Positions 17,277 to 25,668 of a stretch of 64,000 nt of DNA are shown here, in pieces. The DNA comes from Saccharospirillum sp039982735 (lineage in GTDB: Bacteria > Pseudomonadota > Gammaproteobacteria > Pseudomonadales > Natronospirillaceae), in NCBI RefSeq assembly GCF_039982735.1, contig NZ_JBDWXV010000020.1, positions 140,063 to 204,062 of the forward strand. The letters are read 5' to 3'. The translations under genes were made by a program, and so were the position numbers. A model generated the notes under the pieces. It was not told where the DNA came from, did no database searches, and saw only the letters and a list, made by a program, of their open reading frames with translations. Positions within the stretch are counted from its first letter, which is position 1, and the number at the start of each line of letters is the position of its first letter.

Positions 17277-18223
17277 TGAGCTTGCCAGACGATTACCTCG
17301 CCTACCCCTGGCGCCAGTACGGCAATGACCACAACCGCTACGACTGGTCGATGTTGACCGATCGCCCTCCGGTTCAGTGGCCCAATGGCAAACGACTGGC
17401 GGTGTGGGTGAACGTATCGGTTGAGTTCTATCCGCTCAACCAGCGCGGCATTCCGTTTAAGGTGCCCAACGGTATGACCATGCCTTATCCGGATCTGCGA
17501 CACTATTCATTGCGCGATTACGGCAACCGTGTAGGGATTTACCGCTTTCTGAAAGCCTTTGACCGGTACAACATCACGCCCACCTTCGCGCTGAACGGAC
17601 AAATTGCAGAACGGTACCCAAGCCTGTTAAGTCGGCTTGCCGATACCGGTGCAGAATTGCTGGCCCATGGCTGGAACATGGACCATTTGCACTACGGGGG
17701 GCAGGATAAAACCGAAGAAGCCGAGCAGATCAAACGCACGCTCGACACGCTTCGCAAGCACAGCGGTCAGTCCATTGAAGGGTGGCTGAGTCCGGCCAAG
17801 AACCAGAGTGAGAACACGCCGGATTTGTTGACTGCTGAAGGCGTTCGGTACTGCTGCGATTGGGTCAACGACGACATGCCGTATCCGTTCCGCTCCGAAC
17901 AGGGCGACCTGATGATGATGCCGCTGCCCACTGAGCTTGAAGATCAGTTCGTCATTGGCAATAACCTGCATTCGGAAGATTCGTGGGTGCAACAGGTAAA
18001 AGACGCCTTTGATTTTCTGATGGAAGAGTCGGCTACTCAGGGTGGTCGGATGCTGGGTCTGAACATCCACCCCTGGATGATGGGGCAACCGCATCGCATC
18101 GCAAGCCTTGAAGCGATTCTGGAGTACATCTCCGGACATGAGGCTGTATGGCAGGCCGGTTCAGGAGAGATACTGAGGGCCTTTCAGACACAACAGGATT
18201 CAGGTCGCGAGGCATCGTCATGA
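17276..18223 (+). CDS. Polysaccharide deacetylase superfamily, PuuE-like hydrolase (paralogue 2)
   Basis: 315 residues, same architecture as the preceding gene: PPVQWPNGKRLAVWVNV, YSLRDYGNRVGIYRFL, LLAHGWNMDHLHY, NIHPWMMGQPHRI. The two copies are clearly diverged, so this is an old tandem duplication with probably split substrate range or a heteromeric enzyme. Its stop overlaps the flavoprotein start (ATGA). No signal peptide. The same functional proposal applies, imide/cyclic-amide hydrolysis. Confidence 0.82.
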   Translation: MSLPDDYLAYPWRQYGNDHNRYDWSMLTDRPPVQWPNGKRLAVWVNVSVEFYPLNQRGIPFKVPNGMTMPYPDLRHYSLRDYGNRVGIYRFLKAFDRYNITPTFALNGQIAERYPSLLSRLADTGAELLAHGWNMDHLHYGGQDKTEEAEQIKRTLDTLRKHSGQSIEGWLSPAKNQSENTPDLLTAEGVRYCCDWVNDDMPYPFRSEQGDLMMMPLPTELEDQFVIGNNLHSEDSWVQQVKDAFDFLMEESATQGGRMLGLNIHPWMMGQPHRIASLEAILEYISGHEAVWQAGSGEILRAFQTQQDSGREASS

Positions 18224-19629
18224 GTACAGTGCATACCGGGGTTGAATCGGGAGGCTTCGACTTCAGCATGCCGCTGGTCATTGTCGGCGCTGGTGCCTGT
18301 GGTCTGGTGGCGGCACTGGCGGCCAAGGAAGCTGGCATTGAGCTGGTGGTGCTTGAACGCGATGCCTTCCCGCGGGGCAGTACCTCCATGTCCTCCGGAT
18401 TTGTGCCCGCGGCCGGTACCCGCTTTCAAACAGCCGTCGGTGTCGTCGATTCCGCCGAGTTGATGGCCACCGACATTCAAAAGAAGAATGGCCACGAAGC
18501 CGACCCGGCGATTGTGAACACCCTCGCCGAACAGTCTGCGGGCATCATCGAATGGCTGGCAGACCGTCACAACATTCCGTTCGAACTGGTGCAAGGGTTT
18601 TTGTATCCGGGTCACAGCGCCGAACGCATGCACTGTACACCTCGCCGAACCGGCGAAGAGTTGATGGGTGCCTTGCTCACGGCCGCCGAAAACGCGGGGA
18701 TCGACATCATTACCGATGCGCTGGTGACGGATCTTTATGCGAATACCGAAGGCCGGATTACCGGCCTGACCTATGAACAGCCGGATGGCTCCCGTGAAAC
18801 GTTGGGCTGCGATACGCTGTTGCTCGCATGTAACGGCTATGGCGGTAATCAGTCTCTAGTCAAACAGTACCTGCCACAGATGGAGCGCGCCTTGTATTAC
18901 GGGCATGAGGGGAACCAGGGCGATGCCATTCGGTGGGGCGAACAACTGGGAGCCAGCTTGAAAGATCTGGGGGCTTTTCAGGGGCACGGCTCTCTGGCCG
19001 ACCCACCGCAAACCCTCATTTCCTGGGCGGTGATGATGCAAGGCGGTATTCAGGTCAACATTCACGGCGAGCGTTTTTCCAACGAGCACGGCGGGTACTC
19101 CGAACAAGCCGCCAAGGTCCTGGCGCAGCCGACCCAGTATGCCTGGAACCTCTACGATCATCGCATTCACGACTATCTGACTCGCTTTGAGGATTATCAG
19201 AATGCGATGGCGACGCGGTCGGTCAAGACCTTCGACTCCCTTGAAGACATGGCTCATGCATTGACCATGGACCTGGCCGTTCTGGAGTCCACGTTTTCCG
19301 AGATGGCGAGTCTGGCTGAGAGTGGCCAGAGCGATCGATTCGGGCGCACCTTTGCGGCGCAGGATCTGTTAAAGCCGCCTTACTGCGCCATTCGGGTAAC
19401 CGGAGCCTTGTTCCATACCCAGGGGGGGCTTGAGATTACCCCCGGCGGCCGGGTGCTTGATGACACCGGTGGCGTTTTACCGAATCTGTTAGCAGCCGGA
19501 GGTGCCGCACGGGGTGTGTCGGGCAGTAACGATACCGGGTATTTGTCAGGGAACGGGTTGTTGCATGCCATTGTGATGGGGGGCATTGCCGGTCGGACGG
19601 CAGCCGCAATGCTGGCTGACCCGCCTTGA
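18220..19629 (+). CDS. FAD-dependent oxidoreductase of the fumarate reductase/KstD family
   Basis: 469 residues from the ATG at 18220 (four-base overlap with the preceding stop; a longer frame reading would overlap that gene extensively). The N-terminal dinucleotide-binding motif is VIVGAGACGLVAALAAKEAG. Next come FAD_binding_2 features (RGSTSMSSGFVPAAG), a central substrate domain, and the C-terminal FAD motif LLAAGGAARGVSGSNDTGYLSGNGLLHA. The family catalyses reduction of, or dehydrogenation to, activated C=C bonds (fumarate, urocanate, 3-ketosteroids). Here it could interconvert a succinyl-type and a maleyl-type intermediate. Last gene of the plus operon, followed by a strong terminator. 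Confidence 0.85.
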   Translation: MSTVHTGVESGGFDFSMPLVIVGAGACGLVAALAAKEAGIELVVLERDAFPRGSTSMSSGFVPAAGTRFQTAVGVVDSAELMATDIQKKNGHEADPAIVNTLAEQSAGIIEWLADRHNIPFELVQGFLYPGHSAERMHCTPRRTGEELMGALLTAAENAGIDIITDALVTDLYANTEGRITGLTYEQPDGSRETLGCDTLLLACNGYGGNQSLVKQYLPQMERALYYGHEGNQGDAIRWGEQLGASLKDLGAFQGHGSLADPPQTLISWAVMMQGGIQVNIHGERFSNEHGGYSEQAAKVLAQPTQYAWNLYDHRIHDYLTRFEDYQNAMATRSVKTFDSLEDMAHALTMDLAVLESTFSEMASLAESGQSDRFGRTFAAQDLLKPPYCAIRVTGALFHTQGGLEITPGGRVLDDTGGVLPNLLAAGGAARGVSGSNDTGYLSGNGLLHAIVMGGIAGRTAAAMLADPP

Positions 19630-19670
19630 CAGTGTCGCCATAAAGGCGAATTCAATGGAAACCAGCAAAC

Positions 19671-19703
19671 AGGGCCAGCGCTGACTACGCCGGCTCTTTT
19701 TTT
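19671..19703 (+). terminator. Rho-independent terminator of the plus-strand catabolic operon
   Basis: Arms AGGGCCAGCG and CGCCGGCTCT pair over ten positions (one mismatch, one G-U) around the loop CTGACTA and are followed directly by seven T. It lies 42 bp after the flavoprotein stop and closes the operon that starts at the tautomerase. Confidence 0.85.
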
Positions 19704-19841
19704 AACCGACGCTGGCGATTCTATTCAGATAAATCCACCTGTGAAACGCCGTTTTTCTGACTACACTGCCCTTTGTCGGGTTGCCCGGCCACGTAGCGCT
19801 CATTCGAGCCTGCCTCTGCAAACGCACACCAGGGAATCAAC

Positions 19842-20810
19842 ATGTTTCTACCCATTCTTGCCATCGTCTTCGGCCTGATTCTGCTCGTCTGGAGTGCTGA
19901 CCGTTTTGTCGGTGGCGCGTCCTCAACGGCGCGTCATTTCGGCATGCCGCCGTTATTGATCGGTATGGTCGTGGTCGGCTTTGGCACCTCCGCCCCGGAG
20001 ATGGTGGTCTCAGCGCTGGCGGCAAGCCAGGGAAATCCGGGCATTGCGCTGGGTAATGCGTATGGCTCGAACATTACCAACATCGCGTTGATTCTGGGCG
20101 TTACCGCGCTGATCAGCCCGATTGCCGTGCACTCTCAGGTACTGCGCAAAGAGCTGCCTATTTTAATGGCGGTGACAGTGCTGGCAGGCTGGCAGATATG
20201 GGACGGCGAGCTAACCCGGCTGGACGCTCTGGTGTTACTGGTGGTGTTTGCCGGCCTTATGGGCTGGACCATTCGCCAGAGCATGAAGCAGCAGGGTGAT
20301 GCCCTGGCTACCGAGATGGTCGAGGAGTTGTCGGCAGAACCCATGCCGCTGAAGCGGGCTCTTATGTGGCTGGGCGTTGGCCTCGTGTTACTGATCATCA
20401 GTTCGCGCATACTGGTTTGGGGCGCTGTAGCCATTGCCCAGAGCCTGGGGGTCAGTGATCTGATCATTGGCCTGACTATCGTGGCCGTCGGAACTTCCCT
20501 GCCCGAGTTTGCCTCGTCGATTATTGCTGCACGGAAAGGGGAGCATGACATTGCTTTGGGCAACATCATCGGTTCCAACCTGTTTAATACACTGGCCGTA
20601 GTAGGTATTGCCGGCATGATCAGCCCGTTGGCTGTTGGTCCGGAGGTGTTTTACCGCGACATCATGGTGATGGCCGGTCTGACCCTGATGCTCTTTGTGT
20701 TCGGGTACGGCTTTCGCGGCCCGGGCCGAATTAACCGGGTCGAAGGGGGGGCTCTGTTGGTCGCGTATCTGGCCTATACCGGCTATCTGATCAGTACCCT
20801 GTTCGTTTGA
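19842..20810 (+). CDS. Calcium/sodium antiporter (CaCA family, YrbG-like)
   Basis: 322 residues with about ten membrane helices in two inverted halves. Each half has an alpha-repeat: GFGTSAPEMVVSALAA with GNAYGSNITN, and AVGTSLPEFASSIIAA with GNIIGSNLFN. The Glu in each repeat binds the cation. The protein exchanges Ca2+ for Na+ or H+ at the inner membrane. It stands alone on the plus strand after the terminator of the upstream operon and converges with corA. Confidence 0.93.
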   Translation: MFLPILAIVFGLILLVWSADRFVGGASSTARHFGMPPLLIGMVVVGFGTSAPEMVVSALAASQGNPGIALGNAYGSNITNIALILGVTALISPIAVHSQVLRKELPILMAVTVLAGWQIWDGELTRLDALVLLVVFAGLMGWTIRQSMKQQGDALATEMVEELSAEPMPLKRALMWLGVGLVLLIISSRILVWGAVAIAQSLGVSDLIIGLTIVAVGTSLPEFASSIIAARKGEHDIALGNIIGSNLFNTLAVVGIAGMISPLAVGPEVFYRDIMVMAGLTLMLFVFGYGFRGPGRINRVEGGALLVAYLAYTGYLISTLFV

Positions 20811-20817
20811 TCAGTGA

Positions 20818-21768
20818 TCATAGCCAACCTTTGTGTTTGAAAAATAAATAGGGGGCTATGCCGGAGGCAAACATCAACACCAGCGCCATCGGATAGCCCA
20901 GCATCCAGTCAAGTTCCGGCATGACCCTGAAGTTCATGCCGTAGGCGCTTGCCACCAGAGTAGGCGGCAGAAACACCACCGCTGCGATGGAAAAGGTTTT
21001 AATGATTTTATTCTGATTGATGTTGATGAACCCCTGCGTTGAATCCATCAGAAAGTTGATTTTATCGAACAGAAAGCTGGTGTGGGTGAGCAGGGTTTCA
21101 ATGTCATGCAGTACTTCATTGCACAACTCTGAGCTGGAGAGGCGGCTGCGCACCTGGCGTTGCAGAAACGTCAGTGAGCGTTGTGTATCCATCAAACACA
21201 GTCGGATCTTGCCGTTGCTGTCTTCCAGTTTGGCCAGTTGGTCAATGGCCCATTCCAGGTCGGAATCTTCTTCTTCAAGAACGACCTTGCTGACGCCTTC
21301 CAGATCCCGGTGAATGTCTTCAATAAAGTCAGCCAGATTCTCCACCTTCTGTTCGAAAATGGTCATCATCAGGTCGGATGGAGAAGCGGCTTCTACCTGA
21401 CCGCGCCGTGCGCGCAGACGCAGCAGGCGAAAGTCGGCGAGTTTGCCTTCGCGCACCGTGATCAGGCGTTTGGGTTGCAGAATAAACGCAACCGTCGCGG
21501 TTTTATGCCGGCCTTCCGAGTGGCTTAAAAACAGGGAGTGAACGTGAACGCCTTCGTCGTCAACAAAGTAGCGGGCGGAGGATTCAATTTGTGACACATC
21601 GCTGCTTTGTGGCAAGTCTGAGCGCAACAGCGCATTGATCAGGTCGCGCTCGCCAGAGTCGGGTTCGTGGGCGTCCAGCCAGTCAGCACCGGCGATGGTC
21701 TTTTCCGTGAGTTCATCGGTAGGTAACTGGTGAATGGTGTTCTGGTCGAGCTTAAACAGTCGCAACAT
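20818..21768 (-). CDS. CorA/ZntB family divalent cation transporter
   Basis: 316 residues. A cytoplasmic alpha/beta funnel domain with a long helical stalk (about 130-250) precedes two C-terminal membrane helices, with the signature YGMNF at the end of TM1 and the basic tail FKHKGWL. It forms a pentameric channel for Mg2+ or, as in ZntB, Zn2+; the acidic periplasmic loop here (RVMPELDW) does not decide between them. Convergent with the YrbG gene, with only 7 bp between. Confidence 0.9.
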   Translation of the reverse strand: MLRLFKLDQNTIHQLPTDELTEKTIAGADWLDAHEPDSGERDLINALLRSDLPQSSDVSQIESSARYFVDDEGVHVHSLFLSHSEGRHKTATVAFILQPKRLITVREGKLADFRLLRLRARRGQVEAASPSDLMMTIFEQKVENLADFIEDIHRDLEGVSKVVLEEEDSDLEWAIDQLAKLEDSNGKIRLCLMDTQRSLTFLQRQVRSRLSSSELCNEVLHDIETLLTHTSFLFDKINFLMDSTQGFININQNKIIKTFSIAAVVFLPPTLVASAYGMNFRVMPELDWMLGYPMALVLMFASGIAPYLFFKHKGWL

Positions 21769-21885
21769 GATGCAGAATCCTGAGCGTCATACGGGTATCT
21801 CTACTGTACCGGGAACCCCGTTCAAACTCACCCCTGGCGAGCGGCTAATGCATGACCATGTGGTCTTGGTGCCATACCGGTTTGG

Positions 21886-23397
21886 TCAGGGCAGCGCGTT
21901 ACGAATCGCTGCCCTGAGGGTTTCGATACGAACGGGTTTCGGAATGAAGCCGTTCATGCCGGCATCAGAACAGGCCCGGCGCTCTTCATCAATAACCGCT
22001 GCCGTGAGCGCAACAATGGGCAGAGTGTAGCCCAGTGCGCGAAGTTTTTGGGTAGCGGTGATGCCATCCATCTCTGGCATGTTGATGTCCATTAACACCA
22101 GATCGAAGGCTTTTTCCTGAATGCGATTGATTGCGGCCAGGCCGGTATTCACCACCTCGACATCGGCCTCCAGGAATTGAACCATGCGCCGTATGATGAT
22201 CTGGTTGGCCGGGTTGTCTTCCGCCACCAGAATGCTCAGCCCGCCAGGGATGCCCAGCTGCGGTGTCTGATCTGAATCTGCGCTGTTTTGCACCATACTC
22301 ACCGGCAGGTGAACGCTGACCTCGGTGCCCTGGCCCGCCTGGCTTTCGATGTGAAAGCGGCCGTCCATCAGTTCCGCCAGCGATTTGCACACCGACAACC
22401 CAATGCCCGAGCCTTCATGCCCTCGATTGCGCTCCGGGCTGATCTGGTAAAACGGAATGCCGACACTGGCCAGTTTTTCTTGGGGAATACCTATGCCGTT
22501 GTCGCTCACCCTGAAGTTGACGATGCCAGTCTCAGGCGTTTTTTGCTCGTAATGAACCGCCAGCTCCACTTTGCCGCTGTCGGTGAATTTAATGGCATTG
22601 GTCAACAGGTTAGACAGTATCTGACGAACGCGTGCGGCATCGGCCAGAACCAGACCGGGCAGATTGTCGTCGACCACACAGCAATACTCGAGGTGCTTGT
22701 CTTCCGCCTGCTGTTGCACCAGTACAAAGGAATCACGAATGGGTTCCCGCAGGTTGCAGGGGGCCAGATCGATATCGAGCCGGTTATTCTCGATCTTCGA
22801 CAGATCCAGAATATCGGCGGTCAACCGTTCCATAGCGGCGGCTGAGCGCTCCACCAGGTCGAGGTTTTCGAGCAATTCCGGGTCCTGGCTGCGTGCACGG
22901 AGCAACGACACAGTACCAACAATACCGTTCAGCGGCGTGCGCAATTCGTGGCTCATGTTGGCTAAAAACAGGTTCTTTGCCCGGTTGGCTGATTCCGCCT
23001 CCTCTTTGGCGTGGGCCAGAATGGTTTCGGCTTCCTTTATGTCATCGATGTTGCGCGAGGAACCAAATAGGTACTGGTTACCCTCGTGCCACACAGGCAC
23101 CAGCATGGTGTGGAAGTAGTGAACCGAGCCATCGGGGGCGACTCCGGCCTCTTCATAATAAATGGCTTTGTCTTCACGCTGACAGCTACGGTACCGTTCA
23201 ATCTGCACCTTGTGATCCGGCAGGAAATCGGCAACCCGGGTGCCCTTCAACTGATCACTGGTTACACCAACGGCGGCTTCGAGCACCGGGTTGATGTTGT
23301 GGATGAAAAAGTCATCGTCTTTCACCAGAATCAGGAACATGGTGTCCCGGGTGTTTTGCCACATTCCCCGGAAAAACAGCTGCTCAATGACGTCCAT
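21886..23397 (-). CDS. PAS-domain hybrid sensor histidine kinase/response regulator
   Basis: 503 residues, no membrane segments. The PAS domain spans about 10-120, a HisKA domain carries His150 in ANMSHELRTPLNG, the HATPase domain has DNGIGIP and GHEGSGIGLSVCK, and a C-terminal receiver carries phospho-acceptor Asp437 in VLMDINMPEMDG with the conserved Lys in IPKPV. It is a cytoplasmic sensor with a phosphorelay to an unlinked Hpt or regulator. Its start lies inside the 3' end of the DUF917 gene (14-base overlap), suggesting co-transcription. The signal sensed is unknown. Confidence 0.9.
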   Translation of the reverse strand: MDVIEQLFFRGMWQNTRDTMFLILVKDDDFFIHNINPVLEAAVGVTSDQLKGTRVADFLPDHKVQIERYRSCQREDKAIYYEEAGVAPDGSVHYFHTMLVPVWHEGNQYLFGSSRNIDDIKEAETILAHAKEEAESANRAKNLFLANMSHELRTPLNGIVGTVSLLRARSQDPELLENLDLVERSAAAMERLTADILDLSKIENNRLDIDLAPCNLREPIRDSFVLVQQQAEDKHLEYCCVVDDNLPGLVLADAARVRQILSNLLTNAIKFTDSGKVELAVHYEQKTPETGIVNFRVSDNGIGIPQEKLASVGIPFYQISPERNRGHEGSGIGLSVCKSLAELMDGRFHIESQAGQGTEVSVHLPVSMVQNSADSDQTPQLGIPGGLSILVAEDNPANQIIIRRMVQFLEADVEVVNTGLAAINRIQEKAFDLVLMDINMPEMDGITATQKLRALGYTLPIVALTAAVIDEERRACSDAGMNGFIPKPVRIETLRAAIRNALP

Positions 23398-24526
23398 GTT
23401 CAGCTTCTTCCCAGTAAGACAACGGCTGGTAGGGCCCCGGGTACCCCATAGGCAGTAGCGCAGCCCGATAGGCCGCCAGAATACTGGGCGTCAGCAACTG
23501 GGGAACGGCACTAAGCCCAATCAGGTGCAGGGTAGGTGCTGTTGGGCTCAGGTAGTCATTCAGGGAGGCATTGGAGAAGGGCACGCCGTCTTCCGTAACC
23601 CAGCACAGGCTATCTGGCCCGACGGCCAGGGGGTGAGCCAGATCGTCGCGCCAGGCCATCATCGATTCGTTCAAAGCATAGAGCGTCAGCCCCGGCTGGC
23701 CATCGCTGGCCATTCGTACCTGGGTAATGTCAAAGCCCTGGGCAGTATGGCTGTCGACCTGGGTCAGCTTGCCGGAATAGAGGCAACGCATACGGCTGCC
23801 AAAGTACTGTTGTAAGGCGGGTACCGGGTCTGCTCCCAGTGCGCGTACCTGTTTCAGTAAGCGGCCGACATCCATCGCCTGGCCAACCGAGCCTTGCACC
23901 GCCACTTTCTCAAGCGCGCCGACGGTCGAAGGCCAGGTGGCAAAAGCACCGCTGGAGCCGAAGCTGGCTTCACTGACGATGCCCCGGGTCAGGGCGTCGG
24001 CCTGTTGCGGGGTATGAACGGTTAAATTGGCCGTAACCTGGTCGTTCTGAGTCGTGGTTTCATTGCCCAGCAGGTAGGGCTGTATTGGTGCGACTGCATT
24101 GAAGGTGCTCATCGCCAGCGTTGACATGGCCCTTCCCGCACCGTCTCCGTTCAGTACCGGTTTGCCGAGTTGAGCGGCGGCCATCATTGGAATCAGGCTG
24201 TTCATCGGGCCGGTTTCGCCAGGGATCAGGCACTCTATCGAGTACCCCAGGGCGGCTTCCAGCGCTTCGATCATGCGTTTGGGCGCGATGGTAAAGGGGG
24301 ATTTGACCGATTCAGCCGCATTCGGTGAACCAATGCCAGCCGTCGTGGCTACCCTGTAATTGGCAGGCAGCTCACCCCATTCAACCAGAGTGGGGGTCAT
24401 GCCTTGCTGTTTCATGGTGGCCAGTAGGGTGCGTGCCAGTGGCAAAGGGCCTCCGCCGCCACTGCCCATAAAGGCGGCGCCTTCGATCAGGTTGTCCAGA
24501 TCGTCAAAATTCAGAACGGTTGGCAT
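23384..24526 (-). CDS. DUF917 family protein
   Basis: 380 residues from the ATG at 24526, chosen because CGGAGG lies six bases upstream; earlier in-frame starts have no usable site. DUF917 features are LDNLIEGAAFMGSGGGGPLPLARTLL near the N-terminus, ECLIPGETGPMNSLIPMMAA, and NGDGAGRAMSTL. Members are often linked to hydantoinase-type genes, and one is a thiohydantoin desulfurase, but most are uncharacterised. No hydantoinase is adjacent here. The gene runs into a histidine kinase gene with a short overlap, an unusual pairing. Confidence 0.8.
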   Translation of the reverse strand: MPTVLNFDDLDNLIEGAAFMGSGGGGPLPLARTLLATMKQQGMTPTLVEWGELPANYRVATTAGIGSPNAAESVKSPFTIAPKRMIEALEAALGYSIECLIPGETGPMNSLIPMMAAAQLGKPVLNGDGAGRAMSTLAMSTFNAVAPIQPYLLGNETTTQNDQVTANLTVHTPQQADALTRGIVSEASFGSSGAFATWPSTVGALEKVAVQGSVGQAMDVGRLLKQVRALGADPVPALQQYFGSRMRCLYSGKLTQVDSHTAQGFDITQVRMASDGQPGLTLYALNESMMAWRDDLAHPLAVGPDSLCWVTEDGVPFSNASLNDYLSPTAPTLHLIGLSAVPQLLTPSILAAYRAALLPMGYPGPYQPLSYWEEAEHGRH

Positions 24527-24747
24527 CCCCATCCTCCGGGTCATTATTGTGGTTACGCTGGTCGTGACTGCCACAAGCAAATGCCCGGTTTTGGCCTCGC
24601 TACGGACAGCGCATTAATGGGTGCTCAATTCAGTTTAGGGGGATGTGGCGTCCGGTACTAGTGGAAAAACGCCAGAAAACAGCGGAGAACCATTTAAAGT
24701 TAACAATGAAAGCCTGAGCCAGACAGTAAATGAGTTAACATCAGCCC

Positions 24748-25662
24748 ATGTCTGACGTTACACAACATCTATCCCGGCCGCTGGCTATAACCATTCTGGT
24801 GTCAGCCGCCTGTTTGTTCGCCGCCAATCACGTCGCGGCCCGAGTGGCGTTCGATGATGGCACAGGCGTGTTACTGGCCATTCTGACGCGTGGCAGTATC
24901 GCTTTTCTGATGATGGTCAGTCTGGTGATCGCGCAACGACACCGGCTCGCAATACCGCCTGGAAAGCGCCGCTGGCAACTGATGCTGGGCGTGATGATCG
25001 CCGGGCAAAGCCTGTGTCTTTATTCAGCCGTGGCGCGCATTCCCGTTGCGGTGGCGCTGTTGCTGGTGAACACCTGGCCTATTCTCTACGCTTTGCTGAC
25101 CTGGGTGCTGGGCGGTCGACGGCCTACCGTTCGGCTTACTGCGATAATGGTGGTGATTCTGATTGGCCTGATCATGGTACTCGACCTGGGCACCTGGCTA
25201 TCCGACCCCACAGCCATGGGGCCAGACTGGTTGCCGGGTGTTGTGTTGGCGGAAGCAGCTGCCTTGTTCTTCGCAGTGGCCATCTGGGTCACCGAGAACC
25301 GGCTTTCCCGGCTACCGGGAGCCGTTCGCAGCGTTTTTACCATGATGACTGTGCTGGCACTCATGGCGACAGGTGGCTTGTTGGGCATTTTGCCCGGTGG
25401 TCTGGATCTGCCTCAAAGCCAGTCCGGCTGGGTCGCCCTGGCCAGCCTGGCCGCCCTCTATGGCACCGCCTCAACGGTGTTGTTTGTTCTGGTGCCCAGA
25501 CTCAACATGACTCGAAATGCCCCGGTAATGAATCTGGAGCCGGTAGCATCGCTGTTGTTTGGCTTTGTGATTCTGGGGCAGGTGCTGGCCCCGGTTCAGT
25601 TGGTGGGCGGTGCGGTAGTACTGGGTGGCATCGTTTGGCTGAGCCTGATGCGTAAGGCATGA
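24748..25662 (+). CDS. EamA/DMT family transporter
   Basis: 304 residues with ten hydrophobic segments in two EamA repeats (about 10-140 and 160-300). The second repeat ends VASLLFGFVILGQVLAPVQLVGGAVVLGG, typical of RhaT/YdcZ-type exporters. It is likely an inner-membrane metabolite exporter of unknown substrate. It diverges from the DUF917 gene across about 220 bp in which I see no clear operator. Confidence 0.85.
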   Translation: MSDVTQHLSRPLAITILVSAACLFAANHVAARVAFDDGTGVLLAILTRGSIAFLMMVSLVIAQRHRLAIPPGKRRWQLMLGVMIAGQSLCLYSAVARIPVAVALLLVNTWPILYALLTWVLGGRRPTVRLTAIMVVILIGLIMVLDLGTWLSDPTAMGPDWLPGVVLAEAAALFFAVAIWVTENRLSRLPGAVRSVFTMMTVLALMATGGLLGILPGGLDLPQSQSGWVALASLAALYGTASTVLFVLVPRLNMTRNAPVMNLEPVASLLFGFVILGQVLAPVQLVGGAVVLGGIVWLSLMRKA

Positions 25663-25668
25663 GACTCC

